Position numbers and translations under genes: made by a program. A DNA stretch of 64,000 nucleotides, taken from positions 1,982,570-2,046,569 of the forward strand of contig BCJJ01000001.1 in NCBI GenBank assembly GCA_039545355.1, in the 5' to 3' direction. Source of the DNA: Trichosporon coremiiforme (taxonomy: Eukaryota > Basidiomycota > Tremellomycetes > Trichosporonales > Trichosporonaceae). Below the pieces are notes generated by a model, which saw nothing but the letters and a program-made list of their open reading frames with translations, was not told where the DNA came from and did not search any database. Numbering within the stretch: the stretch's first letter is position 1; each line of letters begins with the position of its first letter. Shown in pieces: positions 20,498 to 32,470 of the stretch.

Positions 20498-22170
20498 TTA
20501 GAGCCCATGGGGAGGAACGTCGTCAGAGGTTCGGAACGGGCCGTTGCGCGCGCTGCTGAACGACTTCTCCTCGAGACGGACCTTGATGATGTCGATGACG
20601 GTCTGGGGGTCGACGGTGATGCGGTCGGACTGGAATCCCTCGTCTCCGTCGGGGTAGTCGACCTTGAACTCGTTCGGGCTCGTGGCGACGAGGTCGTGCT
20701 GAACGGCAAAGTGGCGAATACCGAGCGCCTGCGCGGTCCACTGGTAGTCCTTCGCGAATCCGCCGCGGCAGAAGAGCTCAATGACGGCGCTACGCGGGGT
20801 GGGCGCCATCCAGACGAGGTGCGTGAGGCCGTTGCCGTGCACACCGATCATGATCGTCGTGCGCGCGGCCAGCTGCACCTGCTCCTCCTTGCTGAGCTTG
20901 CCCATGTTGACGATGTTGAGCTCAAAGCCGAGCTTCGGGGCAGCCTCCTTAAGCGCCGCAACGAGGGCGGCGTGCGAGGACCCCGTCAGAGAACGGCGGG
21001 GAGGCGGGCGCGAGATGTACGTCACGACGGGCTTGTAGTCGCCCGGCTTGGCGATGGGCTTCAGGCTGGCGTACTCCGGCGAGTCAACCGTGCCCTCGGT
21101 GAAGTCGGGGTTGACGGCGCCGTAACCCTCGAGAGAGCGGTTGATGACGTCCTCGGTGACACCCGAGAAGCGCAGCATCTGTCGTCGAATCGGCTCCCAC
21201 CACCAGCGGGAGACGGTTCCGAGCGCGTTGGCGGAAGCGACGGTGCGCGCCGTAGGGCCAGTGAACTCGCCACGGAACGCAGCGGAGCGGTCGGCCAGGA
21301 TAGCGACCTCGAGCTGGTACGCCTTCTTGATCGAGCCGTGGGCGGTGATCTTGCCGAGGTCCTCCATGTCGCGCGGGTACAGCATCGCGCTGTTCGGGAA
21401 CAGGCCGTCCCACATGTAGCTGTTGAAGTTGCTGTAGTCGCGCCACTGCAGGTGGTCCTGGTGGAAGAAGATCGCGCGCGCCGGGTACTCGAGCGAGGAG
21501 TGGCCCTTCTCGTCGATGTGCGGGTCAAGAGTTGCGTGAACGCGCCAGGTGCCGAGAAACAGCTCAGCGGCGAAGTGGTAGTAGTGGTCGATAACTGCGG
21601 TTAGCTTAACGTATGGGGAAAACGATAGCTGGAGCGCCGATAGTACTCACACTGTCCGTCGTTCCAAAGGTAGCTCATGCCCTCGAAGCGCATGATGTTG
21701 TCGCCCCAGAGCTCGAGCGCCTTCTGGGGCGAGATGTACGTGATCTCGTCGCCCTTGGGCTCGCGCGCCTCCATGTTGCCTGGCACGTTGTCGGCCGGTA
21801 ATCCAGTCGACGTCATCATGCGGAGTTCCGGCCACTTGCTCTTGTCCTCCGTGACAACGTACAGCTTGTTGTCGTACAGGTACACCTTCTCGAAGACGGT
21901 CCAGCCTGGCGTGTGGTCGCGCAGGTGCGTGATGAGGCTCTCGGTCGTCTGATGTGGGCGCGTGACGGACGCGTCGAACGAGCGCTCCGGCGTTGAACCG
22001 TGCCAGAGACCGAGAGCCTTCAACCGCGCACTTGACGAGGCCGCGCTAGTCACGGTCTTGTGCACCTCAGGCGTGGAGAAGTAAAGGTACGCCAGTCCTA
22101 GCGTCAGGATCACGACGAGCAGGTCACGCCGCGTCGGACGCATCCCCCGCGCGGGGCTCAGGCCAGCCAT
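20498..22170 (-). CDS. GT61-family glycosyltransferase, type II membrane protein
   Basis: Exons 21651-22170 and 20498-21594 encode 538 residues. A short basic N terminus is followed by one hydrophobic segment (LLVVILTLGLAYLYF, about residues 18-32), the layout of a Golgi type II membrane enzyme. The luminal part carries the GT61/DUF563 hallmark IGVHGNGLTH near residue 423, and IDHYYHFAAE across the exon junction. GT61 enzymes transfer xylose or N-acetylglucosamine to glycans or proteins; in tremellomycetes related enzymes act on glycoproteins or capsule-like glycans, but donor and acceptor cannot be fixed here. The 55-nt intron has GTGAGT and CTAACCGCAG. The start at 22170 gives the membrane anchor. 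Confidence 0.8.
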
Positions 22171-23654
22171 GCTGCTTGATGGTGTGTCAAGGAGTGGAGT
22201 CGGAGGAGAGTGAGGAGAGGGTGAGCTGATCTGATGGCGCGCCGGGACAGACAGCAATGATGAAGTTTCGCAGTCGCGTGGGTTGCTTGTCAACAGCCGA
22301 GAGACAAGTTTACTGATGGCGGCCGGCAGTAGTGTCGATGGACAGTCGCGAAAAAGTGACAGAGGACAGGTGGATGTTGGAGATGTTGTTGCGACGCACG
22401 CCAAGGAGCCGAAAGTAAATCGACAGGGACGGAGATGCCAGCTGCTGCGGACGAAGTGGGCTCGCGCTCGCGATCGGGGGAGGAGGAGAAGGCGGAGTAG
22501 CCAGTCGGTGGGCTGAAGAAGCCGGCCGCAGGGATCAAGAGTGCAGTTGGGAGTAAAGTGAGGATGAGTAGGAAGAAACAGAAGGTTTGGCGTTGCAGTG
22601 GGTACATGACTTTTGACGTGTCTTGGGTAGCCTGGATGCCTGGCCCGTGGCTGCATGGACGTGCCGTCACAACTTGTCGGGATCCCCAGACACCCCCTCT
22701 GGCCCTCAGCTCCCAGGTCCCATCCAGGACCAGCCAAGGGGGCTTAATGGGCGGTCGCGGATGTCGAATCAGGAGCCAGGCTACTCGGGTCGTAGGTGAG
22801 TTTCATCCCCGCCCGTGTGCTTTGGTGAGCTGCTTCCCCTCCTCTGCTCCTTTTCGTTTTGCTTTTTGGACCCAGCCATCTGCCGGCTAGACGTCGCTTG
22901 CGTCCGCTGATAAACACAGTGCATCCGCGCACCCGAGCAAGTGGTAGCGCCTGCACTATGCTTAAGTGCAATCCAGAGAGGGGTGCAGACGCGCAGACGG
23001 AGAGTGGAGGGCGAGTCATATTTTCGGCTGTCCCGTCTCCTGAAGCTCGGACCCTGCCAAACGTCCGTCTGCGTCCTGAGGATCCTTTCCATCCTGTGCC
23101 TGTCGAACAGCTGGCAGGCTGGGACCGGAGCTCTGCTGCGTCCGGGTGATCGCCTTCCATTCGACTAGGAGAGCCTCGGTCCTTCCGCCCCTCTGCCTCT
23201 CCCCGTGCGCACCGTGCACTCATCCAGCCCCTGGCCTGCAGCCCTAGTTCAGGCGCGCTAGCACGCTTAGTCGTGTGAACTGGCCTTAGTCTCCATGGTC
23301 CAGGCGGACACACCCAAACCTTAGATCGACCAGGGCTGCTGTGCGCAGACAATCCAGCTGCAACAAAGTTGAACATGCTTACTTGAACACGTGAGACGTG
23401 CAGGAACGCAATCCACCTTGTGGCCCTTTCGCTGCGTTCTGCATCGCAAGGAGGGGTGGGGCAGAGGGGCAAGAGTTCTGAAACAGCGCTCGCGGCTCAC
23501 TCGAGACTCTTAAGTTGATCTGCGTGTGTCGAACAGTGGGGCAGAGGGCGCAGATCGATCAGCGAGACCCAGAACGCACTCAGAGCGAGACGGAGCCGAG
23601 CGAGCGAGCGAAGGGCACAATGTCAGCCCGATTTGGGAGCCTGGAATTGGGTGT
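22171..23654. other. Gene-free spacer upstream of the GT61 gene
   Basis: About 1.5 kb with no convincing gene. Short open frames on both strands have no recognisable motif, overlap each other and lack splice signals. The part next to 22171 is the GT61 promoter and 5' leader. Confidence 0.4.
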
Positions 23655-23728
23655 GGCGCCGCGGTAGCGCAGGTAGAACTATGTCATCGACATCCGCAGT
23701 TCGCAGTTCGATACGGACAGCGTCGCCT
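23655..23728 (+). pseudogene. tRNA-like relic
   Basis: A 74-nt segment looks like a decayed tRNA. GGCGCCG can pair with CGTCGCC with one mismatch, a TAGCGCAGGTAG block resembles the A box, and GTTCGATAC resembles the B box. The T stem does not pair and no proper anticodon loop forms, so it is unlikely to be functional. The acceptor stem and A box recall elongator tRNA-Met. Confidence 0.3.
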
Positions 23729-23965
23729 CATCACGTCAGTGTCTTAAGTCGAGCCGAAGGAGAGCTTGCACTGATCCGTCTACTAGCTTCGTAACGGTAT
23801 GGTACATGAGCAGACGAGCGGAGGCTAGGATATCTTCATCCCCGCTGAGCAAGGACACCCTGCGCCTCCGAGCACCTCGCACCCACCGGCAGGAACGTCC
23901 AAAAAGGGTTTTCTCGACATCTTTCGACGCCTCGGAAAGCCCTCTCCTCGGAGGAGAGCCAGTGA

Positions 23966-24077
23966 AGGTCCGACTGGGAATCGAACCCAGATTACAAGAA
24001 CGACTTATCATCTCGTGAGGAGGCGAGAGGATGGAGTGAGTCAGAATCTTGTGTACTAACCGTTATACGATCAGACC
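23966..24077 (-). tRNA. tRNA-Gln (anticodon CTG) with 40-nt intron
   Basis: The minus strand reads acceptor GGTCTGA...TCGGACC, the same D and T arms as the other copies, and anticodon CTG. A 40-nt intron separates the anticodon from the 3' half of the anticodon stem, at the canonical position. Without the intron it matches the intronless copy at 25061-25132 base for base as far as I can read. Confidence 0.92.
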
Positions 24078-25060
24078 TGTTGACGGAGGGGACGGCGACG
24101 GGACGGGCGAGAGCGGCGCCGACGTCGGCCAGCTCGCAGACGCTGGGCAGGCTAGCCGCTGACCCAAGCAGAGAAGAAGGAGAGACTCTCACAGTGGCAG
24201 GAGCGGAAAGGTACTCGGCAGCCAATGACGGCTATGGGCCCGAATGGTAATGGAGGGCCACTGCGTTGTTCGATGCTCTTCGTAACGGCCAACTACACTT
24301 GTGACTTGCACAAATGCGTCCGGGAGCCGACAGATAGTAGGGAGAACAGCGTTGTGGAAGAACTTCGTTCAGCTCCCTGGAAGAGAAACGGGTAAAAGTG
24401 CCGGGCGACGTGTATTGTAGCCGGCAATGGTGCTCAGTGTTCTCCCGGCAGAGGAGCTGAAGCGCAAGTCCATAGCTTAGCCGGGCGATCGCGATCCCGG
24501 GGTCTGCTGTACTGTTGCGTCAATACATGCCGCACGATCTGGCTTACTGGGACTACCAAGTGTCTGCCCCGTCTGGCGTCCTCCCCACCCACTCCAATGA
24601 GCTCAATATTGCGAGTGCTAACGGGCAAGAGCAAGCCTCGACAATGTAGCGATGATCAACGTCGTCGCCCTAACCTGGCTGCCGAGATGTCCCACACACA
24701 GAAATCAGAACTAATGGTGGCTTGTTCTAAGGCAGCAGGCGCACAGTGGACAGGCATGATCCTTACACCCCAGAGATTTGTAGCGCACTCAATCACGCAT
24801 TTCAGACGCCCACATGTGTCCAATCCCCAAGTGGAGAGCACAGTATGAGTGCTGCGAGCGCAAGGTTTCGAGTGCCGACCATCGGTAACTTGAAGCACGA
24901 ACAAGCACGAACATGCGCTACATCCGGCCCTCAATGACCAGCCATCTCTGCTATCAACATGTGTCTACTACAACAACACGCCAACCATGGGATACATCCT
25001 TCACGAGCTTCAAAAAGGATTTTCTCTTGACGTAGATGCATCGGAGGAGGGGCAAAAGCA
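24078..25060. other. Spacer between two tRNA-Gln genes
   Basis: About 1 kb with no recognisable gene. Short frames on both strands have no motif and no splice structure. It separates two nearly identical minus-strand tRNA-Gln genes. Confidence 0.4.
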
Positions 25061-25132
25061 AGGTCCGACTGGGAATCGAACCCAGATTACAAGAATCAGA
25101 ATCTTGTGTACTAACCGTTATACGATCAGACC
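25061..25132 (-). tRNA. tRNA-Gln (anticodon CTG), no intron
   Basis: A 72-nt cloverleaf: acceptor GGTCTGA/TCGGACC, anticodon stem CAAGA/TCTTG with loop TTCTGAT (anticodon CTG), T arm GGTTCGATTCC. There is no intron, unlike its two neighbours, so it gives the reference for the mature sequence of the other copies. Confidence 0.95.
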
Positions 25133-25689
25133 ATGAGACGTTTGTACGTTTACTCTGAAGCCTGTCAACAGTCGCGCTGTCAGTGGAACCGGCGAATCTG
25201 CCTTCCACACAGCCTTGGATCGATGGCTACAGGCTCAAGCTTTGTTAAAATGCTTCTACGGATTCTTGAAATCGGTATTGCTACTTTCAGAGCCCTCAAA
25301 TCCCAGCCTGTGGAGAAATATAGCCCTGAAGACGGGAGGGGTCGCAAGGTTTCGCGGGGCGCGAAAATTGACCGAGATAAGAAATGTGTTGGACCGATGG
25401 CATCGATTGCAAGCGTTGTGCATCATTCTCGAACGAACGCACACACGCACCTCCCGATGTGAAGTGCGCAACGGTGCGAGAGAAAGAAATTCCAAACATT
25501 CTTGCACTCCTGGCCCCTCTCCATCAAACGTACGTGGACTATGGACCTGAGCCGCGTTGGTGTCGTCGTCACACTATCCCTCCTCCATCCGCCGACTTCA
25601 CTGGCCGCCTTCACTTCCGTCTCTCTGGTCAAACCGACCAACATCAATCGACACAGGAGCCTTTTGACTCTTCCAAGATCACTGGTACC
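25133..25689. other. Spacer / promoter of the first BTB-like gene
   Basis: These 557 bases contain no recognised gene. The last 150 bases are C/T-rich and probably the 5' leader of the BTB-like gene beginning at 25690. Confidence 0.35.
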
Positions 25690-26650
25690 ATGCCCCAGGA
25701 AAACCTTCCCACCCTCCACGAAGGGGACTTCAAGATCGTCTCGGGCGATAACTGCACCTTTAGGGTGGATGGTGACATCCTCGTGAACTGGTCGTGAGTC
25801 CCCAACCCGTGTCGAAACCTAACACCCAGGGGCGCATTCGGGGACATGAGCTCTGATAATATCAACTCACTTCTTGACAACGTCGGTGACGTGGTCCTCA
25901 ACCTGTCCGAGAAGGGGAAGACCATTTGGGTCTTCCTCTACCTCATCCAACACGGAAGCCTCCTCCTCAAAGGCGCCAACTGGGCCGTTGACTTCTGCGA
26001 CCTCGTCCTCTTCCTGCACAAGTGCGAGTGCGAGACGGCGCTCGAAATCCTCATCGCTGGCAACGCAGACCTCGCCCTGCCCCATGCGGAGAAGCCCCTT
26101 TGGCTGTTCCTCATTGGTATCTTCGCAGAGCGTCCCCCCCCCCCACCCCTTCTGTGCGCGTGCCCTGAACTTGCCGGTTCAGCGTTGGGATGACATGCCC
26201 GTGGAGGAGAGGCTACCTATGATCGGCGACATCACTGCCAACGTCCTGCATCCCATGGCGTGGTCCCGCGACCTCTTTTGCCGTATGCCGCAGGACGTGC
26301 TCTGGGCGCTGATGCATCTGCCGAGCCAGCATCAGGGGCTCCAGGTAAAGGAGTCGATGGGCGACCGCTTCCTCAAGTTGATCAACTACATTGTGGAGTT
26401 GGCACACGAATACGGCTCAAGCTACTGCTCTCTCTCCTTCCGACTCCAAGCTTCCATTGCACCTGATACCAGCCCGCAAATGAATTTCTGTAAATGTACA
26501 TGTCCTGAGAACTATCAACAAAAGATCTACACTGCCTTGCCCTCGAAAATCTCTCCTGTAATGCCCTCCTCGATCGCGTCCCAGTCCACTCCGGCGTCCG
26601 CGTACACGCCGTCAAAGGTGCCAATGCTGGCACGAGCGAAGAAGGGCTGA
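25690..26650 (+). CDS. BTB/POZ-like protein with apparent frameshift
   Basis: Exon 1 (25690-25793) and exon 2 (from 25830) are joined by a 36-nt intron. The N terminus has DFKIVSGDNCTFRV, the opening strand of the BTB-like fold shared with two other genes in this window (41143-42127 and 58760-59664). The intron falls in the Ser codon of NWS, the same site and phase as in the third copy. The frame then runs into an 11-C run at 26134-26144. Past it the protein-like sequence (RWDDMPVEERLPMIGD, DVLWALMHLPS) continues one frame over. A 10-C run would restore a single frame; no GT-AG intron can bridge the two. The 3' end is uncertain: the frame reaches 26650, running 124 bases antisense into DOP1. 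Confidence 0.55.
26134..26144. repeat. C11 homopolymer at the BTB-like frameshift
   Basis: Eleven C residues in a row, followed by ACCCC. The reading frame changes across this run, making it the likely site of a one-base indel, whether real or a sequencing error. Confidence 0.9.
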
Positions 26651-29600
26651 AGCTGATAAATGCTGTTGAGCGACTTGACGGCGGACAACTGCGGCCGCCT
26701 CGGTCGCCCCGAGTTGATATCGTACGGGTCGATCTCGACCGCGTTCTCGACCGACTTGCTCATGGTCGAGTGCTCCATCAGAATCTCGGCCAGGCGGTCC
26801 ATCAGAGCCTCTGGCGAATACTGGTCTGGCGGGTATGCGGCGTCGGTCGTGTCCGTGACGAAAATCCACTGGTGGATCTGGAAATCCTCCGACTGGATGA
26901 CGAGCAGCAGGTCCAAGAACTTGCAGGCTGCCAGCACCAATGTCACGTCGTCGCTGCCGTCCTCTGGCAGCTCGTCCATCGTCGACTCGAAGACTCGCAG
27001 AAGTTCCGTCAGGATCACGGGCCAGAACTGGGTCAAGTGCTGTGGCGAGATGCGGCACATCAACACGCGAAGGCAGAGATACACTTCGGAATGGACGCGA
27101 GGCGACACGACGTGGTTGCGCAGAATTTCAACTAGCTTCTCCTGAATCATGGGAAGCTGTGGGAGGTAGTGATTGCGCTCTGCGGCAAGAAGGACGAAGG
27201 ACAGTCGTCGTAAGTTGAGAGAGCGTGATACAGTCTCCGCCTCGCGGTTCGTGAAGATGTTGGCAGAAGGTGCCGCAGCAATCCGTCCTGTATGTCAGCT
27301 ATCATACATCACAGTCTGACTTACCGATCAGCTCGGTGAATCGCTCCTTGTCACTGTCCATCAGGGCGCACACGAGGGGCTTCCATGGCTCCGACTGCGG
27401 TGGTGTGATCTTGAAGAATCGATTGTCGTTGAACGCATCGGCGAGCGGCGGACGCCATGCCTTCGCGGCGGCGGGGATCTTCGCCATTTCCTGCAGGAGT
27501 GTGACTGTCGCGTCGTCGTTAAACTTATGGCGCCTGAAGACAGGCACAACAAGACTCTGCGAGATGGCGGAGCATGCCGAAAGGACACGGTCGTTATCCG
27601 CAAGGAAGGTGCGCAGTTTGCGGACGACGTTGCCCCCGACGAAGGAGTATACTGGCGGTCCGGTCCCGCTCCCTTGCTTCTCCTGGATTGACGAGTCCGC
27701 GGACAGCTGCCCATCGCGTTCCCAAGTCGTAACCTCGCCGCCCTTGGCAACGCCAGAGAGAACGGCATCGAGAATTTTGACGTACGTATCCTGAAGGTCG
27801 CGTCGTAATCGACGATCTTCAAGAGCGCTAGTTGTGGAGACAATCTGACCGAGTACAGTGAGGATACGCAGGACAGGGAACAGCTGCGCCCTTGATGCGC
27901 CACTGCCCGACTGGCTAAGGACTTCGCGAGCGTAGGCGTATAGGGGATTCCAGACCTGGACGGCAATCGGTCCCTCAAGCTGACTGACGTACGCCTCCAA
28001 GAACGCTGGGAGGACGGGGTTGGAACTGTCGTCAGCTCGTAAACGCAGCGCGGCCATACCTGTCAGAGATCGAGCCGTGGCCCTTTCCGTTCATATGCTC
28101 GCAGACTAGGTCCACGATCTTCTGTGCACTGGGCGCCAGGTTGTCTAAGCAGTCGAAAATCGCCGCATCTGCAATGTCGTCCGAGTTCCTGGCCCAAGTG
28201 ACGATGGCACTGCCGACTACCTCCGAGGCGTGGCCCTTGAAGAGCTTTTCCAAAGCTTTATGGGCTCTGTCTCGTGTACGGGTCATGATCTGCGCCTGAG
28301 AGGCCGTGGAGTAGGACTTTTGCAGGCGATCAGGCTCAAGATCCTCCTGTGTCACCGTCCAGAGGACCAAGAGTGCTTTCATCACGTTGTCGAGGTACCG
28401 AGCAGCCTCAAGCTTTGACTGCATGTCAGCTAAGATCCCATTCAAGCACTCACCGGCAAGTCTGGCGGAGCTTCGACGGAGAACACGGTGGGCAGATATC
28501 CCAGCAGTCCTCCCTCCCGATCCTGCTTCTCGCGGTCGTCACCCCTGCGCGAACCAGATTTAGCACCCAGCACCATCGCCAGACGCTCGACCACGCCAAT
28601 GAGCATGACGGGTTCGGCCTCGGTCATGGTGGCTGCCTGATCATCAATCGATGATGATATGAATGTGGCATGCAGAGTGAGCATCGTATCCCGGAGCTGC
28701 TCGCAGAAGGCGTCACTCAAAGCACGTAACTGGAGAGGCTTGTAGTCGAAGTGGGAGATGATCATGAGAACAAAGTCAATCCAATGCTGCAGGATGGGCC
28801 TGTTTCCTGGTGCTGCGACACCTGTCTTGATCATCTCCACCAGCGAGCGGTCGAACTCTGATTGAGGGTCTTCCACAGGGACGGTGGCGCCACCCTTCTC
28901 TGGCAGGGAAAACGTGGAGGAGGTCACTCGATGTCCGCGGCGTTTCTCATTTCCCGCAGTGATAGCCGAATGAAGGAGGTGCAGCATGCTGTTCTGCAGC
29001 GTAAGGCGACGGCGTTCAGTCGCGAGGAGGAGTTGCGATACCAAAGCCGTTTTGATGAGATCCAGTGAGGCAGCTGCCAGGTCGCCGCGTGACACGAGGA
29101 ACATGAGCAACTCCAATGCCGCCGATTGCATTCTCTGGCGAGAAGGATCCCGGCTGTCCTCCTTCAGCAAGCTTGTCATCATCTCGACCAGTAGCTCGAG
29201 GTAGTTGTTGGTGCTGGGATATCGAGATTCCACGGTCGTGATCAACTGAACGTTGGCTGACTTGGAAACCTCTGCAGTCTTGCACGCCTTGCTGAGACCC
29301 TGACCACCAAAGCGGAACAGGCTGGTGAGATTCGAAACGTAGTATTGTACTTGCGAAGAGTCGAATTTATCCTTCGTGGACTGCGACGCGTCCAAGATCC
29401 GTCTGATGAGCGGATCGAGCATTCGGAAGTAAGACTTGACGTTGCAGCGCATCCAGGTCTCTGACGTCCGGAGCTTTTGCGGATCGTCACTTCTTAGACC
29501 TTCCAATACCATAAACATCGGTACATGGAAGATCTCTCCCGGGAGCATAGAGTCGTCTGGCATCAGCAACGTCCACCATCGTTAACTCACCTGAATGGCG

Positions 29601-32105
29601 CCACAAAACACCGAAGGCCTCGAAAGCCTCCTGCCGATGCGTCGGAGAGTTCATTCTGCGAGCGATCACGCTTTCCAGGGTGTGGACTTCCGCCAACAAG
29701 TTGAAATCCCAGATGAGCTCAACCGCCCGAGTGTGGTACAGCGCCGCGTCGGCACGGAGATACCGGAAAAGCGAATCCAGGACCACCGACATGACAGCGT
29801 CCGCCGTGACATCGACAGGCGGGTCAAAAACTTTGGAGCGATTCGCCTTCAGAATGAGATCCACAAGACCTTCGACGACCGCAAACGATCGGACCTGCCT
29901 TAACCGTCGCAGCACTGCAGCCAGCCAAGTGGAGGTGTCGACAGTGCTCAGAGGGGCCAGCTCCTTGTCAACCGCATACTGGATCAACGAATTGACAAGG
30001 ACTAACGCCTCAGCGCTCCATCCATCGTTTAGTGCTCGTTCTGACAGTGTGAACAAGGCCGTCACAATGAGTGGCGCGACTTCCGCTTTGATTCGCTGTT
30101 CCAGAACGTCTTCCGGCGTGTCTTTCTCATAGACAGTTTCGATCATTGAGCCATCACCGTCTTCGGCCTTCGCATTGGCAAAGACACCACTAGGGATCAT
30201 TGGCATGAGGGTTTTCGCCACGCGAAAAGCAGCGACGCGCGTTTCAGAACTCGTAGCTGTGGGAAGCTTCTTCAACAGTGTGAACAGCAGCAGCGGCGCG
30301 TGGATAGTCAGGACTTCGTGGTCGCTCTTGGTGATGACGGTAAGTAGCCAGTCGATAAGAGCCAGGTGTTCCGTTTGGTTGCTGTTGAAGTCCTGATTGG
30401 CAGCGTCGTAGAGTTGCTTCCACAGGACAGATGGCTCGATGTCATCATACACAGCTGTGACTGTGCTGCGGACGTCCTTCGCTTCAGGTCCCGAAGCTGC
30501 CTGGTAAATGATCTGCAATGCAGGAATAGCGAGTCTGGTGGACAGGGCTTGCCCAATTTCCCACTTGTCGAGGAGAGACAAGAACGTCTTGAACGGTTGC
30601 TGGGCCTCGGCGATATCGTTAGCCTCCAAAAGTCGGCCCATGTCATTCTAGGCGTTAGTCAGTTCCCGTTTGCCCATGCGTACCTGAAGAGTTGAAGAGA
30701 GAGGTTCAAGTCCATGCTTTTTGAAGTACTCTCCCTGGCTCTGGGTCGACTCGTTCGCGCTGAGGAACCACGTGTAGACTCGTCTGCTCAGTGAAACGTC
30801 GCGCTGCAGAACAACAGCCGAGACCGCACGCACAAGGTGATCGCGATCACCAGGCGTCGCCTCCCTTCCTTGTCAGCGTGTTCTGTAAGGTGTGGGCTCA
30901 CTGGATTATTGTTCCGTCGAGCGGCAATATCCGCAGGAGCAGATCTAGACCACCGCGGCGAACAAGCATGTTCTGATCTCCCAGAACGGCGGCCACTCCT
31001 CGTATTAACAGGCCAACGTCGGATGAGGACACCAACTCTTCCGGGACCTCGCTCAGCTGTCGTGTCAGATAGTTGAGGGCTGCCAAACGGGAGGCTGGGC
31101 TAGAGATGAGCACGAGGAAGATGTTCTGCAGAAAGAACTGCTGCGACACTGCTTGAGACAGAGTATTGAGCAACGCCAGAACCTGATCGAAGAAGTCTCC
31201 CGTCTCTTCCTCAAGTCCAGGCAGGAGCGCCAGGATCATAGCCTTCGTGGCTGGTCGCAAGTCCTCTCCAAGAGGGAGGTAATATGTCTCGTAAAGGTTC
31301 AAGAGGGCGGGTCGGACCGACGTCGCTGCGTATTGGAAGAACGGGAACAGGCCAGAAGACCAGACTAAAAGATCTCGTTTCAGCCCCTCAGTCTGCACAG
31401 TCAGCAAGTTTGTACAAAGGCAAGAGCTCACCCCGATGATGCTGAATACGTGTCCGTAGACGTCGAGAGCTCGCGTGTGCACTCCAGAGGGCAACGCTGG
31501 GTTCAGACATTGCGCTAGCCGTTTAGCGATGATGAGCTTCTTCGGGATCTCATTGTAAGGAGGACTGGGAGTCTGCAATGTCTGTTGGTCAGCTCAAACC
31601 GGCCGCCGATTGCATACCTTGAGCAACCTCGAGAGGAACGAGATGAAATCGGCCCACTCATTGATATTGTCGAAAGACTGCAGGCATCGGTCGACCTGGC
31701 CAGCAAACTTCTTATACCGTCCGTCATTAGCAAGCAGGCTCTGAGCCGCAGCTGCTTGTCAGTTGTGGTTCAAATGTGCAACATACCTCTGGCAGAGCGC
31801 CTGCGTTGCTCTGGGGTCGTGCGCCCGCTGGCCAGCGCGGTGTCACCGGCGTAAGCGGTGACAGGCGAAGCGTCATGAGCTAGGGAAGCTGCTCGGGATC
31901 GACCTGGAAGCATAAGTTTGGATAGTCGGCCATGAGAAGCGGGTCTCCGGAGTTGCTTGTTTTGAGGTTCGGACGAGGGAGTCGAGGAGGTCTGTGCCGG
32001 ACCAGGTGACGCTGACCTGGTGCCAGGGGTGGAAGCGGCCTTGGCAGCGGCCACAGAGGAGGGGCCTGCCTCTGCCGGCTGCAAACCTCCGTTCTGCTCA
32101 GACAT
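26527..32105 (-). CDS. DOP1: Dopey-family protein Dop1 (endosome-Golgi trafficking)
   Basis: Dop1 is a large peripheral membrane protein that works with the flippase Neo1 and Mon2 in endosome-to-Golgi recycling and cell polarity. Ten exons (31787-32105, 31618-31751, 31432-31572, 30902-31392, 30684-30864, 29591-30647, 28454-29556, 28060-28418, 27325-28025, 26527-27287) close in frame to 1748 residues. After a Ser/Pro-rich N terminus come the highly conserved Dopey blocks: FDNINEWADFISFLSRLLK, KKLIIAKRLAQCLNPALPSG, then WSSGLFPFFQYAATSVRP. The rest is helical repeat, with DDSMLPGEI at the exon 6/7 junction. Intron 3 (39 nt) is stop-free and a multiple of three. The 3' end meets the BTB-like gene head-on. 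Confidence 0.95.
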
Positions 32106-32470
32106 CGAGTGTGTGAGGGCGATCCGTTCAGGCGGTCGTCGTTGTTGCAGTGTCGACTCGTGGAGGATGCATCGCAATGCGCAGAGTGACAGCTGGCGGC
32201 GGCGAGTAAGCGTAGACCGCCCAGCCAGGCAAGCGGCGGCTGTAACCGTCACCGTAACCTGAAACACGTGACCACTACGTCAGCTCCATCGGCTTGGCCA
32301 CATGGCGGCGCACCCAGGGCCACCGCACTTGATCCCAGCTGGTGGTCGTTCGATTCTGACTTCGAACAACAACAATCGCAACCCCTATTCTTTGTCGACC
32401 CTCGCAGCTTGAAGAAACATCTCGAGAGTTTCGAAACATTCATCGAAGCCGCACATGCACTCCAACTGCC
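32106..32470. promoter_or_regulatory. Divergent promoter, DOP1 / START protein
   Basis: These 365 bases lie between divergent starts at 32105 and 32471. A 120-codon open frame from 32268 on the plus strand crosses this spacer but ends in the wrong frame for the START gene, so I treat it as chance. Confidence 0.45.

Noticed and set aside
23655..23728. Functional tRNA
   Set aside because: T stem does not pair and there is no anticodon loop, so it is listed only as a tRNA-like relic.
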